Origin: Colocasia esculenta
Taxonomy: Eukaryota; Streptophyta; Magnoliopsida; Alismatales; Araceae
Assembly: GCA_014218235.1 (NCBI GenBank)
Contig: CM024759.1
Location: 7,518,712 to 7,582,711 of the forward strand
DNA: 64,000 bases
Reading direction: 5' to 3'
Both the position numbers and the translations under genes were made by a program. Each line of letters opens with the position of its first letter. Within the stretch, counting starts at the first letter, position 1. A model generated the notes under the pieces. The model was not told the DNA's origin. It was given only the letters and a program-made list of their open reading frames with translations, and searched no databases. Shown one piece after another: positions 10,350 through 22,228 of this stretch.

Positions 10350-11278
10350 TGTAACACCATGAAAATTTTATTTATTAGGAAAATATGAACAATTTAATTA
10401 TTAACTATAATTATTTTCATAGAATATAATTAATCTTAATTTATGATTTATTAGAGATAATAAATGATATTCCAAGTGACGTACTTAGAGGTGCGCGCTC
10501 TGGCAGGGCGACACCGGAATTCTGTAACGAAAACAGAATTTGAGAACACCATAATTTTCAAACAAATCTGGTGATATCAGAAATGTAAATATCCAGAATT
10601 ATTGATGTACGGATTTCGAGATTAAGCCGACGTAACTATTTTCCGGGTGATTTTTCACCCAGTGAAAAATAAATTCTAAAAATTAAACTAAAATCACCAT
10701 AATTTGTAAAACCCTTACGTTAGCCTATGGTTGAAATTTTAACACAGATAGACATCATTTGAATATGTTTACATAAGGATCTTTGGGCGAGCTGAAAAAT
10801 GGGCTATTTACGGTGACTATTTTCTGGGATTAATTGTGCTCACGTGGCAGGAGCTAAGTAGGACACTTCACGTGAGTTAGAGGCTTACACGCTTACACCT
10901 TATGTGTAAGTCTTAGAAACCATGCATGGTAAGCGTGGCTTGGCATGGTTTAGGGGGTTTCCTACAACTCCACCTGTTGGGCTACGTGCCAACATGCATA
11001 GAAGTCTGGGAGTTTACATAAGACCCTCCTCCACCCATCGTGTGGATCTTTCCACTTCCTACTCTTGTGTCTTCCTGCTACTGCTGCTGTTGTCCTGCTG
11101 GAGGTGTTGCTACTGGAGCTGTTGTTTCGACTGCTCTTGCTCCTGTTGCTGCTTGGCCGTAGCTGCTGCTGCTGTGTTCCTGGAGGTGTTGAGCTGCTCC
11201 AATTGAAGCTGCTGTGGCTGCCTCTACAAGTTTCCCTCTCCTTGCTTCTGTTGACTCCTTCGTTGAGGAGAAGAGAAT
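10350..11278 (+). mobile_element. E1 3' LTR, first segment (interrupted by E3)
   Basis: It begins TGTAACACC after the polypurine tract. It is homologous, in inverted orientation, to 57751-58885, the start of the E3 5' LTR, through shared blocks such as 'gacgtac..gaggtgcgcgctc' and 'aaactaaaatcaccataattt'. It breaks at E3 and resumes at 58886. A CTG-rich stretch at 11068-11200 creates Leu/Cys-rich false ORFs on both strands. Confidence 0.8.
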
Positions 11279-11976
11279 TGACACGTCTTAGTAAAAGTCT
11301 ATTTTACTGGAAATGACAGATATTAAGCACGAGAAATAACGTAAAAGTTTACTTATCCATAACCAACTCAGCGGAAGCTTATTACATGATACTCCTCATT
11401 ATAGTCTCAATGAGGAGTAGATAAAGGTAAACTATAAAATTATTACATTCCATACCGACTATAAGAAAAAAACAAAAGATGATGGTTGGCGTGACGTTGA
11501 ACGGTCCACTCAGCACACAATTTCCCCTTTAGACTTCATCCTCATCTTAGCCACCTGAAAAGGTAGGATGAATGAGCTAACTAGCCCAGTAGAATTCAAT
11601 TCCTTTAATCAAAGGCTAAGATGTATAATCTCAAGGTAAGAACTTGGTTATTGCTAACACTGAATATCAAAATGATTGAATAAACTTGTCAACTAGATAA
11701 TATACGAGAATTAAGAGCAGTGACTTGTGAAAACATGATCAAGAATTCAAGATAATACTTAGTTTCCGATTCAAATACTCATTCACACACAAATAGATGA
11801 TATGATGACTAATCAAGCATGAATTGATGCATGCCAACACTTGTCCTCATCGTTCCCGCACGACCACAAACGAATTCGGGTGCTCCTCCCAGGACTGAAC
11901 CAGCCCTATTTGCACAGACATATTTCTCAAATGAGTCCAAAGACCCACAACTTGTCATCATAACACACTCACTCTG
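11279..11976 (-). repeat. E3 3' LTR, surviving terminal part
   Basis: Bases 11440-11976 repeat 40517-41067 in the same orientation, including the block on the minus strand with 'gcaaatagggctgg' and 'gcacccgaattcg' that is also seen in the E1 LTR at 660-700. The extra bases 11279-11440 hold the LTR end that is missing from the right-hand copy. At 11976/11977 it switches abruptly to a different LTR family. Confidence 0.75.
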
Positions 11977-13961
11977 TATGACGGTCCTCATCGTTTAGAC
12001 CCGTTAACCCAATAACAAGTCCGACACGACTCCGCCTCCCGCGATCGGGCCGAAGCCTCGCAAGAGATACCATTCACGAGTCCGTAGAAATATCAAGGAA
12101 ACAACTCAATATAAATAAGATTGCCAATCTCACAAATATTACGTGAAATAAACATAGCCAGTTCCTCAACTGTAACTAAACTAGTACAACAACAACTTGG
12201 GGCGTACCCCGAGGTGTACAACAGAAAAGAAAATTACACTGCTAGTGGTGCAGACCCTCTGCTACGGTGCGGCTCTGAACTAGCCGACGGATGGGAAATC
12301 TCCTGCTCTCCTTCACCTAGAAGGGGGTAGGGGTGATCCTCTCAAGTCACTGGCTCAGTAGGGAAACTCCCCCAGAAACCGAGCAACCAATGCAAGTAGT
12401 AAAGCAGGAAGCTATACTAACAATTTATAAGACTATCTAGCAGGTTAATAAAGCTGTAAATATCACTTACCGCTTGCCGCTTAACACAACAATAATAAAT
12501 AAACAACAAACCTCAACCAGGTGTATGTGCTAAAGTAGGAAAACGCCACACTCGAGTCACATAGACTGGCTCGCGACACCAGCAACCGACTCGGACCAAC
12601 CACACAGGACTACATCTCAGTCTCGCAGTCACAGACGAAAGGTCCAGTACGTCTACTGGTGTCCGCCTCCCCCAACTATGAGCGCGCTACAAGTGACAAA
12701 CACAAACTCTCAAGTCGCTGTCCCACTGCCATCTTTCCCTCAGCCGGACGTACTACTCCACACAAGAGTGAGGGTGTCCAGGAAGATGACAAGACCTCGT
12801 CGGTACCCAGTACCGGGACAAGCCTCGAGCAAACACACGTGCCTGGCTCACACAAAACCTGGGGCTCCCAACTGAAGAGATATCCACGGTAGGTGTCATA
12901 CTACTCACCACGCACACACAAACCACGTGCACACCGTACAAACCACGTGAAACCTCACGTCAACCGCGTGAACACCACGTAAACCACACATCTAGCACGC
13001 TTCCCGAGTGCTACCAGTGCCCATGCACCGCTTACCACTGTCATGCAACACTATTCACGATAACGAATAACCACACTATCATGCACATACACACATAACA
13101 GTCCCTCGGTTGTGAACTCGACGGGGTCACATGTCGCCTTGAGAACGTGACAGCCCGATATGTCACATTCAAGAATCTGAACGTGACGGGTCGGCTTGTC
13201 GTGACCTGGTCGCGATGGAAGGGTTTGTCGCCTTCACAGGCGAAAACCCTAATCTGAAAACCCTTCTCCGGATCACCTCCAGAACCCCTGCAAATCAGTG
13301 TTTCTATCCATTTTACATGCTTTAATGAGTACTCTAGCATGGTATCTACTATTTGGTAAGCCATTAACGCGTTAAACACATCACATACACAATCCACGAA
13401 TCAGAACAGGTGGAATCTCCCAACCTTCGCGAAGAACGTGAAGAACGAGACCCACACGATGTTTCCCCCGCTCCACATAGCGTCCTCGCGGCGGGAACAC
13501 ACCCACACGACGACCAATAGCTCGGATCACCCGAGAAACCCGCAGCAGAACCCTTATGGCCGAGCAGAGCTTGCAAAAGCTCTGTCCAGTGAAAGTTCTC
13601 TTAAAACAAAGCTCGGTTGGGAATGCGACGTAGCCCTAGGTCATGACCTGAATGCGACGTAGGGGGCCGTCACCTTCCCACTCATGACATCAGAAAGCCC
13701 TGCCCCGCGTGCGACACGCGGCGCACATGTAGACGTCGACCCAAACAGTGGTTTCATGAACGCGACACCCAGGGCCGTCGCGTTCAGAACGTGATGTCCC
13801 TCCCTGTCGCGTTCACAGACAGTGAATAGGTAGGCGCTTTGGGCACAACCTGCCGGCCTAGAACGCCCCGAAAACTTGCGTAAACACCTGCTATGCACGT
13901 CATTGGCCACACACTGGCCTCCGCAAACACGATAGCACAATCCGAACAATTAATAACTACA
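11977..13961 (-). repeat. Second gypsy LTR family ('S') joined to E3 pol
   Basis: On the minus strand it starts TGTAGTTATTAATTG at 13961, just after the pol trailer, and ends ACCGTCATA at 11977. Its GC-rich middle contains many GTCGCGTTC/GAACGCGAC words, and its overall layout resembles solo LTR E6, which also ends in ATA. It is therefore the 3' LTR that belongs to the pol at 14071, not the E3 LTR type. ORFs at 12121-13949 are not genes. Confidence 0.62.
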
Positions 13962-14070
13962 TTACTATCACCTAAAAGAAATTTCGTCCACGAAATTTAA
14001 AGCGGAAACTCAACACCAATTTTTTTTAATTAAACTAGCATGGTACTATCACCTAAAAGAATTTAAACAC
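13962..14070 (-). other. pol trailer with a short duplication
   Basis: On the minus strand this region carries the near-palindromic AAATTTCGTGGACGAAATTT typical of the end of Tekay-type gypsy coding regions. The 17-mer ACTATCACCTAAAAGAA occurs at 13964-13980 and again at 14049-14065. No clear polypurine tract is seen next to the LTR start. Confidence 0.55.
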
Positions 14071-17000
14071 TTACTCAAACAAGTATGGATACACTTTCAT
14101 CATCTCATCTGTTAATTCCCACGTATCCTCTCCACCCTGTCTGTTTTCCCATCTAACTTTCAGTAATTCAATTTCTTTATTTCTGTGCTTTTGAGTTCTG
14201 CGACCTGTGATCTGCACTAGATATTCTGGCATTGTCATATCTGGCTTTAAATCATCTCTTTGATAGCTGACCACTTGGGTTGCATCTTTAATATACCTTC
14301 TAAGCATAGAGACATGAAACACATCATGTGCATCTGTGAAATCCGCTAGCAGATCTAACCTGTAGGCTATCTCACCAAGTCTTTCTTTAATCTGGAATGG
14401 CCCAACATATCTTGGACTTAATTTGCCTTTCTTACTGAATCTGAGCACACCCTTAGTAGGAGAAACTTTCAAAAAGACATATTCTCCGACTTCAAACTGT
14501 AATTGCCTGCATCTGGTATCTGCGTAACTCTTCTGACGACTCTGTGTTGTTTGAAGCTTTTCTTTAATGAATTTTATTGTCTTTGCACATTGCCGGACTA
14601 ATTCTGGACCCATAACCTATCTCTCACCCACCTCATGCCAATTTAATGGTGTCCTGCACAGTCTGCCATATAATGCTTCATAGGGTGCCATTCCAATGCT
14701 TGCATGATAACTGTTATTGTAAGCAAACTCTACTAAGCCCAAATGACGCTCCCATATACCTCCCCAAACTAGACAGCAAGCTCGTAACATATCTTGAATT
14801 GTCTGAATTGTTTTCTCTGTTTGCCCATCTGTCTGTGGATGATATGTTGAACTGTACCTTAGCTCCGTGCCGACTACCCTCTGCAAGCTCCTCAAAAAAC
14901 CTAATGTAAATATGGGATCTCGGTCTGAGACAATGGTGACTGGAATCCCATGCAAAGGCACAATTCTTTCTACATATAATTTTGCTAATCTATCTACAGA
15001 CCACGACATACTTACTGGTAATAACCTGCAAACCTTAGTTAATCTATCCACAAATACCCAAATACCATTATGACCTGCTGATCTGGGCAAACCAACTATG
15101 AAATCCATGGCAATATCCTCCCACTTCCACTGTGGAATGGGTAGCGGTTGCAACAATCCTCCTGGCTTCTGGTGCTCTGCTTTCACTTGTTGACAAACTG
15201 CACATCTTGCTATGAACTCTGCAATTTCTCTTTTCATATTCGGCCACCAAAAATGCTTCTTCATGTCTCGATACATCTTTGTACTGCCTGGATGGATAGT
15301 ATACCTTGATCTGTGAGCCTCTTCTAGGACTTTCTATTTGATCTCTGCATCTGTTGGCACATATAATCGACCCCTGAGTTTGACCACACTATCATTATCA
15401 AGAGTCACCTCTTCCATTCTCACAATATCAGCCAAACTATCATCTGCTCTTTGTGCTTCCACTATCTGACTAAATAGGGAAGGCTCCACTGCACTACTTG
15501 CTAATATTGTCCTCCGCTGACTATTCGGCACATACAATGAATTTTCTGTTATATCTTCATATAATTTCCATTCTCTGATCATAAGTTGATTCATAACTTC
15601 CTTTCTGCTTAGTGCATCTGCTACCACATTTGCTTTACCTGGATGATATGCTAAACTGAAATCATAATCTTTTAAGTATTCCATCCACCTCCGCTGCCTT
15701 AAATTTAAATCTTTCTAAGAGAAAATGTACTTTAAACTCTTATAATCAGTGAAAATCTCAAACCTCTCACCATATAAATAATGCTACCAAATCTTCAATG
15801 CAAAAACTATCGCTGCCAGCTCTAAATCATGGGTTGGATAATTTTCTTCATGTTTCTTTAACTGTTGGGAGGCATAAGCTACCACCTTGCCATGCTGCAT
15901 CAGGACTGCACCCAAACCTCTCCTGGATGCATTTGTATACAAAACAAATCCGCCACTACCTAACGGAATCTCCAATATTGGTGTTGTAGTTAATCTCTTC
16001 TTCAATTCTGCAAAACAGTGTCTGCAATCTGAGGGCCACACAAAAGGTACCCCTTTTCTTGTTAACCTTGTCATCGGAGCTGCTATCTTGGAAAAATCCT
16101 GAATAAACCTTCTGTAATATCTTGCTAAACCCAAAAAGCTTCTGATCTCGGTCACTGTCCTTGGTTCCTCCTATTTCTTTACTGCTTCAACCTTAGCCGG
16201 GTCCACTACAACACCTTCACCTGATATTACATGACCCAAAAACTGAATTTCTTTCAGTCAGAATTCACACTTACTGAATTTGGCATATAATTGATGCTCC
16301 CTTAATGTTTGCAAAGTGATCCGCAAGTGCGCTGCATGCTCCACTTCTGACGCTGAGTAAACCAAAATATCATCAATGAAGACCACTATAAACTGATCCA
16401 GATACGAGTGGAATATTCTATTCATCAAATTCATAAAAGCTGCTGGTGCATTTGTCAACCTAAATGGCATCACAACGAACTCATAATGCCATATCTGGTC
16501 CTGAAAGCTGTCTTATCAATATCCTCTTCCCTGATCCGCAACTGATGATATCCTGACCTCAAATCTATCTTGGAAAATACCTTGGCTGATTGTATCTGAT
16601 CGAACAAATCATCTATTCCGGGGAGTGGATACTTATTCTTGATGGTAGCTTTATTCAACTGCCTATAATCAATACATATTCTCAAGCTGCCATCCTTCTT
16701 TCTAACAAATAACACTAGCACTCCCCATGGTGAATGACTAGGTCTAATAAAACCTTTTTCTAACAGCTCCTACAACTGCTTCTTTAATTCTCTCAATTCT
16801 GCCAGTGCCATTCTGTATGGTGCCTTGGAAATTGGCACACTGCTTGGTTGCAACTCAACTGTGAAGTCCACCTCCATGTGTGGAGCTAATCCATACAAAT
16901 CTTCTGGGAATACATTTGCAAACTCCCTAACCACTTGCATTGAATCTACAGACTTATCGGACTTAACTAAACTAACCGAGGCATGGTACGCTACACACCC

Positions 17001-17129
17001 AGCATTAATCAACCTTCTAGCTCTAAGTGCAGAAATAATAAACTTAGGTGTGTAGAAAGGCATACCTTGAAATTCAAACACTGCTCCACCCGGTCTGTAA
17101 AACCTAACTTTCTTTTTCCTGCAATCTAC
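14071..17129 (-). pseudogene. pol: Tekay-like chromovirus pol: reverse transcriptase, RNase H, integrase, chromodomain
   Basis: Read right to left. A segment linking protease to RT is followed by RT at about 16770-16258, with VRKKDGSLRICIDYRQLN and the catalytic FIDDILVYS. RNase H is at about 16155-15334. Its first catalytic Asp is replaced by Asn (YTNASRRGLG), and HPGKANVVADALSR follows. Integrase is at 15276-14617, with the zinc-finger tail CAVCQQVK and the DDE triad (MDFIVGLP, SDRDPIFT, QTDGQTEKTIQ). A chromodomain-like tail (KVRWENRQGGEDTWELTDEM) closes it at 14071. Defects: an in-frame TAG after LKKQL (about 16767), a frameshift near 16480, and further in-frame stops near 16258, 15784, 15334 and 14617. 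It cannot make a full polyprotein. The upstream half lies beyond E4 at 25695. Confidence 0.93.
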
Positions 17130-19496
17130 TGATAACTACATAATTTTTCGTGTTAAATTTCATACATACAGTTGATTTTAGACATCATTTGTCTGTAAAT
17201 AATATGCAATTTGATATTAATTCTCATTTTCATCCATTAATAAGTTTTCAAGCATATTAGTCAAATTCTCGAGTTGAACACATAGTTAAATTCTCATTTA
17301 ATAAAATCAATGAATTTTGAATAGTTTACTAAATAAAAATGTTTCTGTACATTGTATATAAATAAATTTTAGTTTTATTATCACTTTAAACATCTTTTAA
17401 TTCTTGTAAATATTAGTGTGTAAATAAATTTTATTTTAAATAAATAACATTCACCCAATATAATCATGACACATACCCCTCCCAATTTCAATAAACAAAT
17501 AAAAATATTTTAATAACAACCTTTTACCCTACCCAATCCCATCTAATCCGATTAAAAATCTTATTACTTTTCTTTCCCAGCTGGAAGCAGGTGGAAGCCT
17601 CGTGAAGCTTGCAGAGGAGCCTCGGGGCGATTTGGCAGAGCTCGGGTCCAAGGGGATTTGGGTGCGCCAGCGGATCTGGAGGCGATGGAGGCGGTTTGTG
17701 TGAACCAGAGATGGCGCTGGGAGCTCTGGCCGGTTGTGCAAGGTGGATGGGGCGGCCGGTGCCCAGATCTGGTGTGGCTGAGCTGGGCTGTCAAATTGCT
17801 TGGGCGGAGGTGTGCTGGAGTATGGCAGACCAAGGCTGAGGTGGCATGGCGCGCCAAGGGCCATGCGGATGGGCACTGCGTGCACGGCGGGACCAGATCT
17901 CGTGCACTGGAGTGCAAGGCAGCAGGTGAAGGTGCTGGCGATGGCGGGAAGCTGATGCGGCTAGTTCGCTGTGGAGTTCCCGTGCGACGCAGAGGCTGTG
18001 GATAGCTGGTCCGTGCGCAGCGGTTGGGTTTGCTGAGGTGGCGATCCGTGGCGTGAGGAGAGATGGCGATCCTGGTGCTGCTACAAAGTTGGTGATCCAG
18101 GAGGCAGGAAGCAGAGTCCCGGGTGCCTATAAAAGGACCCCAAGGTCCTCTTCTCCGGGGGGTTCGGCTGGTTAGAATTTCTTAGGAATTTTTAGGTTTT
18201 CTTTTCTGTCATTTTCTTCTGTACTTTCCTCTTTCAAGAAGAGCAGTAGTGGGGATTCGAATGTGGGGGTTCAAGTTTTATGTTAGATTTTGTTTTTCTT
18301 CCAGTTTCCTCAGTATTTTCCTTCAGCACCTGTAGAATGGGTTAGCCAGTTCCAGTTTTTTAAGAGATTTTATTTCTGCCATTTTTTCCAGTGGTTCTTC
18401 TTTCAGCAGAGCAGGGGTTAGAGTTCTTGTGATTCGACTGGAGGAGAGCTTGGAAATTTCTTCTGCTGTAAAGGGTTCGACATTTTCTGGGAGATTTCTC
18501 TTGTTCAGCATGGATTTTTGTTTTTTGTTTTTACTTCTGTGAATGGTTGGGCTGTGGAATGCTCTCCTTCATTTCTTCTTTGTTCAAGAGATGTCAATTC
18601 ATTATAGTATTCCATTTATCTCTGTGTTGTTCTTCTTCTATAACTTCTGTGTTTCAGTTCCATTTAGCAATCTTTCTCTGATTCCTTTCTTCTTTGCTAC
18701 TAACGGGAGATCACTACTGTTCTTGCTGCTGGAAGGGAGACCAGGTGGTTTTCTATTTCATCTTTTAGAATTTCTGGAGAATCCGACATCTGGGATTTTT
18801 AACTTTTCTTTTCTTCTTGTTGAGCATTTGTGATAGTTTGATTGCTGGGAGAGATCGTTGGGTTTGGCACTCCGAGAGTTCAGTCACTTGTTTGGATAGT
18901 TTTGCTGTTGTGACATTTGAAAGTTTTGTCAAGTTCTTCTTCAGTTCGGCTGCTATAGGATGGGGGTGATTTCATGAGGATTAGGAGATTGTTTAATTTG
19001 TTTTGGAGTTATTATTTCGTTCTTATTTTCTGTTCTTCATAGCACGAGGATTCCGAATTAGTTGTTCTTATTTTCCGTTCTTAATAACTGTTCGTCCCCT
19101 GTGCTCCAGGGGTACATTGATTTGAAAGTTTTCTTTTAAAGATTTCTGTCTATTGTTTTCATCCCTCGAGCTGTGAGGGTACAGTGATATCATATCTCTT
19201 TTCATTTCAATTCAGCTGATTCTTTCATTAAATTTGTTCTGTCAAGATTTTGCGGGATTTGATTGATGTTGTTTACACATTCACTTTTAATGCATTGTCG
19301 TTAGAATGATTTCAAGTTAAAGTAGTTTAAATCAAATTTTATTCGGCCTCTCCGTGGATATGACCTGTTCTCACCACTGTATGAGTTCATCTTTGTTATT
19401 TTAATCTTGTGAGACAGTTTAGAGGAAGTGCGCATATTGACTTGTGCGAGGAACTCTGGACAACGAAAATGCACAGTCAACAATGCCGCGCGTTCA
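17130..19496 (+). repeat. E4 left LTR
   Basis: An AT-rich first 450 bp is followed by a GC-rich block (about 17580-18110) with long opposed fortuitous ORFs. A TATA box TATAAAAG is at 18128-18135, then a T-rich transcribed part. It ends directly before the primer site. The ORFs 17529-18005, 18543-18833 and 19301-19522 recur in the right LTR and are not genes. Confidence 0.92.
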
Positions 19497-19499
19497 TCT

Positions 19500-19517
19500 T
19501 GGCGCCGTTGCTGGGGA
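19500..19517 (+). other. E4 primer binding site (tRNA-Asp type)
   Basis: TGGCGCCGTTGCTGGGGA matches the complement of plant tRNA-Asp with one mismatch (T for C). It lies three bases after the LTR end. Athila-lineage gypsy elements commonly use this tRNA, which supports the lineage call. Confidence 0.85.
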
Positions 19518-20753
19518 GGCATTAGAGTTTGATTTAGATCTATTTTGATTTGATTTCATTTCTATTGGTTTTACATTGACTTGTTATTGGGCTTTTATTT
19601 CAGATTTGCACATAAGGAGGAACTTGGAGATTGGGCTTGGCATTTGAAGCCCATTGGAGAAGCTTGCTGATTTGTTTTTGCATTTCTCTTTTAATTCAGA
19701 ATGTTAGATAGAAGAGTGTGAGAGAAGCTTGTAGTGAGATTTTCATGTACTCTTTGTGCATGTACAGAGATTTCCTTCTTGTTGGCATGTAATAATTGGA
19801 CTTTTGTGGTTTGTGTGGTTTGAGAATTAGCTTATAGTATCATCTTATATTTTCTTAGTTAGATTTTATTTCATTTAATTCAAAAATCAAATAAAATTTT
19901 TTAAAATAATCTAAATCTTAAAAAAATTTCCAAATCGCTCTTTCATGTTAGTCGTTTGATTTGTAAATAAAAATTTCATCTTTCTAAGATTAGAATCTCA
20001 TGTTTTAGGACATTCATCATTTTAATTGTCATTTGAATTCTATTTCTTTCTTGTATTGAAGAGTGCGGGGGAAAGGTAAGACTTTCATCGCTCGTTTCAT
20101 GCATTAGACTTAGCATTAGACAACCCATTGTTTGAATCTGATATGTGCACTTCATGTTTTTAAATGGGACTGCTTAAGGGCTTCACCCATTAGAATAAAA
20201 AGATAAGGTGAGGGATTTCATCACCCTTTCCTTTGCCCAAAAATCACAAAAAAAAATTTCACATTCTTGCATTGTCTTAAACTTTGAGTAAAAACCAGTA
20301 GACTTGGCCCTAGGGTTCATAATTAGATTTGTTCTTTCTTAATCCTAAGACTTCTCTATGAGTCTGGTGTCTAGGATTAGAGGTTAAAAAGCTTACGCTT
20401 AAGTGAGTTAGAGGTTATTTAATTGGGTCCTTGCGAAAGCAAGGGGGGCCTCCCTCTACTCCACCTCTTACCTGGCCAGTACAAGAAGAGTTAGGATTGG
20501 ACTTAAGCAAGCATAAATCTGATTTTGAGAAAAATAACATAAGTCCAAAGAACACTTAGTGGTTAGGTCAATTTGTTTTGAAAGTGTTTGTTTGTTTGTG
20601 TTTGTTCATAAAATTCATAAAAATCAATAAAAATCTAAAAAAATTCAAAAATCATAAATAGAAGGCTTTTCATCTGTGCATGCTTGGTAGATGTTCTCTG
20701 GACATAGATTTGGCTCAACCTATAGACAAGATTGAGAGATTCTTCCATATGAT
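19518..20753 (+). other. E4 untranslated leader
   Basis: There is no long ORF. The leader is T-rich and holds phrases typical of Athila/Tat leaders, such as 'gagtgcgggggaaaggta' near 20060. The N-terminal gag domain expected in this region is not recognisable, so the deletion may extend into gag. Confidence 0.6.
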
Positions 20754-20908
20754 GGCCAACCAAAGAACAAATTCAAGCTGTCCAAGGTTTCTACAAACCC
20801 TCCTATGATCCATATTCGAACGCATACAATCCTGGTTGGAGAAACCACTCGAACGTTTCTCGGAAAAATCAATCTGAACAAATTTCTCAGCCTTCTTTCA
20901 AGCAATCC

Positions 20909-22228
20909 ATGTACGGTCAATCTTATCCCAATCAGAATCCGGGATTTGACCAATCTTCTTATTCCAGACCTCCACAATTCCAAGGAAATCAAAATTTCAA
21001 TCAATTTGCTCATACCAATTTTCAGCAACCTTCATACAATCAACCACCATCTTCTCAACCCAATTGGGAAGATAAAATGAATCAACTTCAAAACATGATG
21101 ATGACTCTTTGCCAAACTGTGCAAGAACAACAAAATCAGAACCAAAATATTCAACAAAATTTGGATAGGATAGAGTCTCAGATTGCTGATGTGTGTAGGA
21201 GGGAATTGGGTCAGTTACCAAGTCAAACTATAGCAAACCCAAGGAACAATCCTTCTGGATTTTATCAGAACCAGCAAAACCATCAAGTCCAGGGGTACAG
21301 ACCACATGATGGCCCTCTACCACAAAACCCACAACAAACTTTTGTCCAAAACATTCCAGCACCACAAATTCAAAATCAATTTATACAACAAGACCATTCT
21401 CCTGCCCAAGCTAGGGGCCCTCAAGTGGAAAATATGAAAACAGTGTCTACTTTAAGAAGTGGAAACATCATAACAAATCCTCACTCACACATGTCAACAT
21501 TGAATGAGGATAAAGATAATGAAATTGAACTTGAAACTAAAGAAGAGGTTGAAGAGAATGTTGAAAAATCCAAGGGAAAAGAGAAAATAATTGAAGAACC
21601 TCTAGACAAAATCAAGATGAATGAAGACCCAAACTGCTACATTCCAAGAGTCCCTTTTCCTGAAGCTTTAAAGCCAAAATCCAAAAACAAACCAACTGGT
21701 AATGAAGAACTCTTGGAAGAATCGTGTGTGGAAGAAACGGTAGACCAACCCTGTGCTTTAGGATTTGAGGGAGAGGAAGGACAATTTAGTTCCATGTTTC
21801 AGAATAATGATCCATCATTTCCACTAGAATGTCCTCCTAAGGTTGAGCTAAAATCACTCCCTGCTAATTTAAAATATATCTTTCTAGGAGAGAACGAGAC
21901 TTGGTCCATCATAATTGCTAGTGATCTTGGGGAAGGGCAGGAGAAGAAACTAATTGAAGCCTTGAAAATTCATAGAAAAACTTTTCAAGTGCATGATAAG
22001 GTTTGGTTGTTTAATTCCAGGCTTCATGTGTTTTCGGGAAAATTGAAGTCCCGATGGGATGGTCCTTACATTGTTGTCAGATCTTACGACAATAGTGTTG
22101 TCATTATTCTCGATCCTAAAACTGGACAATCATTCACTGTTAATGGGCAAAGGGTAAAGCATTTCTTTGAAAGCCCATTTTTCTTAAAAATTGATTCTAC
22201 CAAGCTACCTGAGCCAAACAAAGCCTAA
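20909..22228 (+). CDS. E4 Gag C-terminus fused in frame to integrase C-terminus (439 aa)
   Basis: An uninterrupted ORF. Codons stay open upstream to a TGA near 20752 and read Athila-type Gag (YDPYSNAYNPGWRNH), so the first ATG at 20909 may not be the ancestral start. Residues 1-230 are Gln/Asn/Pro-rich Gag C-terminal sequence with a heptad-like segment (MNQLQNMMMTLCQTVQEQ). About 300-350 is the conserved linker normally just before RT (PPKVELKSLPANLKYIFLG, DLGEGQEKKLIEALK). After HRKTFQ it jumps to the integrase C-terminal domain (VHDKVWLFNSRLHVF, KSRWDGPYIV, FTVNGQRVKHFFE). RT, RNase H and the integrase catalytic core are missing, yet the frame is kept across the join. It may be a structural or RNA-binding protein, or simply neutral. 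Confidence 0.85.
   Translation: MYGQSYPNQNPGFDQSSYSRPPQFQGNQNFNQFAHTNFQQPSYNQPPSSQPNWEDKMNQLQNMMMTLCQTVQEQQNQNQNIQQNLDRIESQIADVCRRELGQLPSQTIANPRNNPSGFYQNQQNHQVQGYRPHDGPLPQNPQQTFVQNIPAPQIQNQFIQQDHSPAQARGPQVENMKTVSTLRSGNIITNPHSHMSTLNEDKDNEIELETKEEVEENVEKSKGKEKIIEEPLDKIKMNEDPNCYIPRVPFPEALKPKSKNKPTGNEELLEESCVEETVDQPCALGFEGEEGQFSSMFQNNDPSFPLECPPKVELKSLPANLKYIFLGENETWSIIIASDLGEGQEKKLIEALKIHRKTFQVHDKVWLFNSRLHVFSGKLKSRWDGPYIVVRSYDNSVVIILDPKTGQSFTVNGQRVKHFFESPFFLKIDSTKLPEPNKA

Noticed and set aside
10922..11316. Leu/Cys-rich and Ala/Gln-rich ORFs on both strands
   Set aside because: These come from a CTG-rich stretch of the E1 3' LTR.
13964..14065. 17-base direct repeat ACTATCACCTAAAAGAA flanking 68 bp
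   Set aside because: It is noted in the feature list, but it is too small and common in pol trailers to be a separate element.
14646..15250. + strand ORFs of 60-87 codons
   Set aside because: They are antisense shadows of the integrase region of E3 pol.
17529..18005. Opposed ORFs of 115-118 codons, repeated at 23730-24206
   Set aside because: They overlap on both strands in a GC-rich LTR block where stops are rare, and are part of the E4 LTRs.
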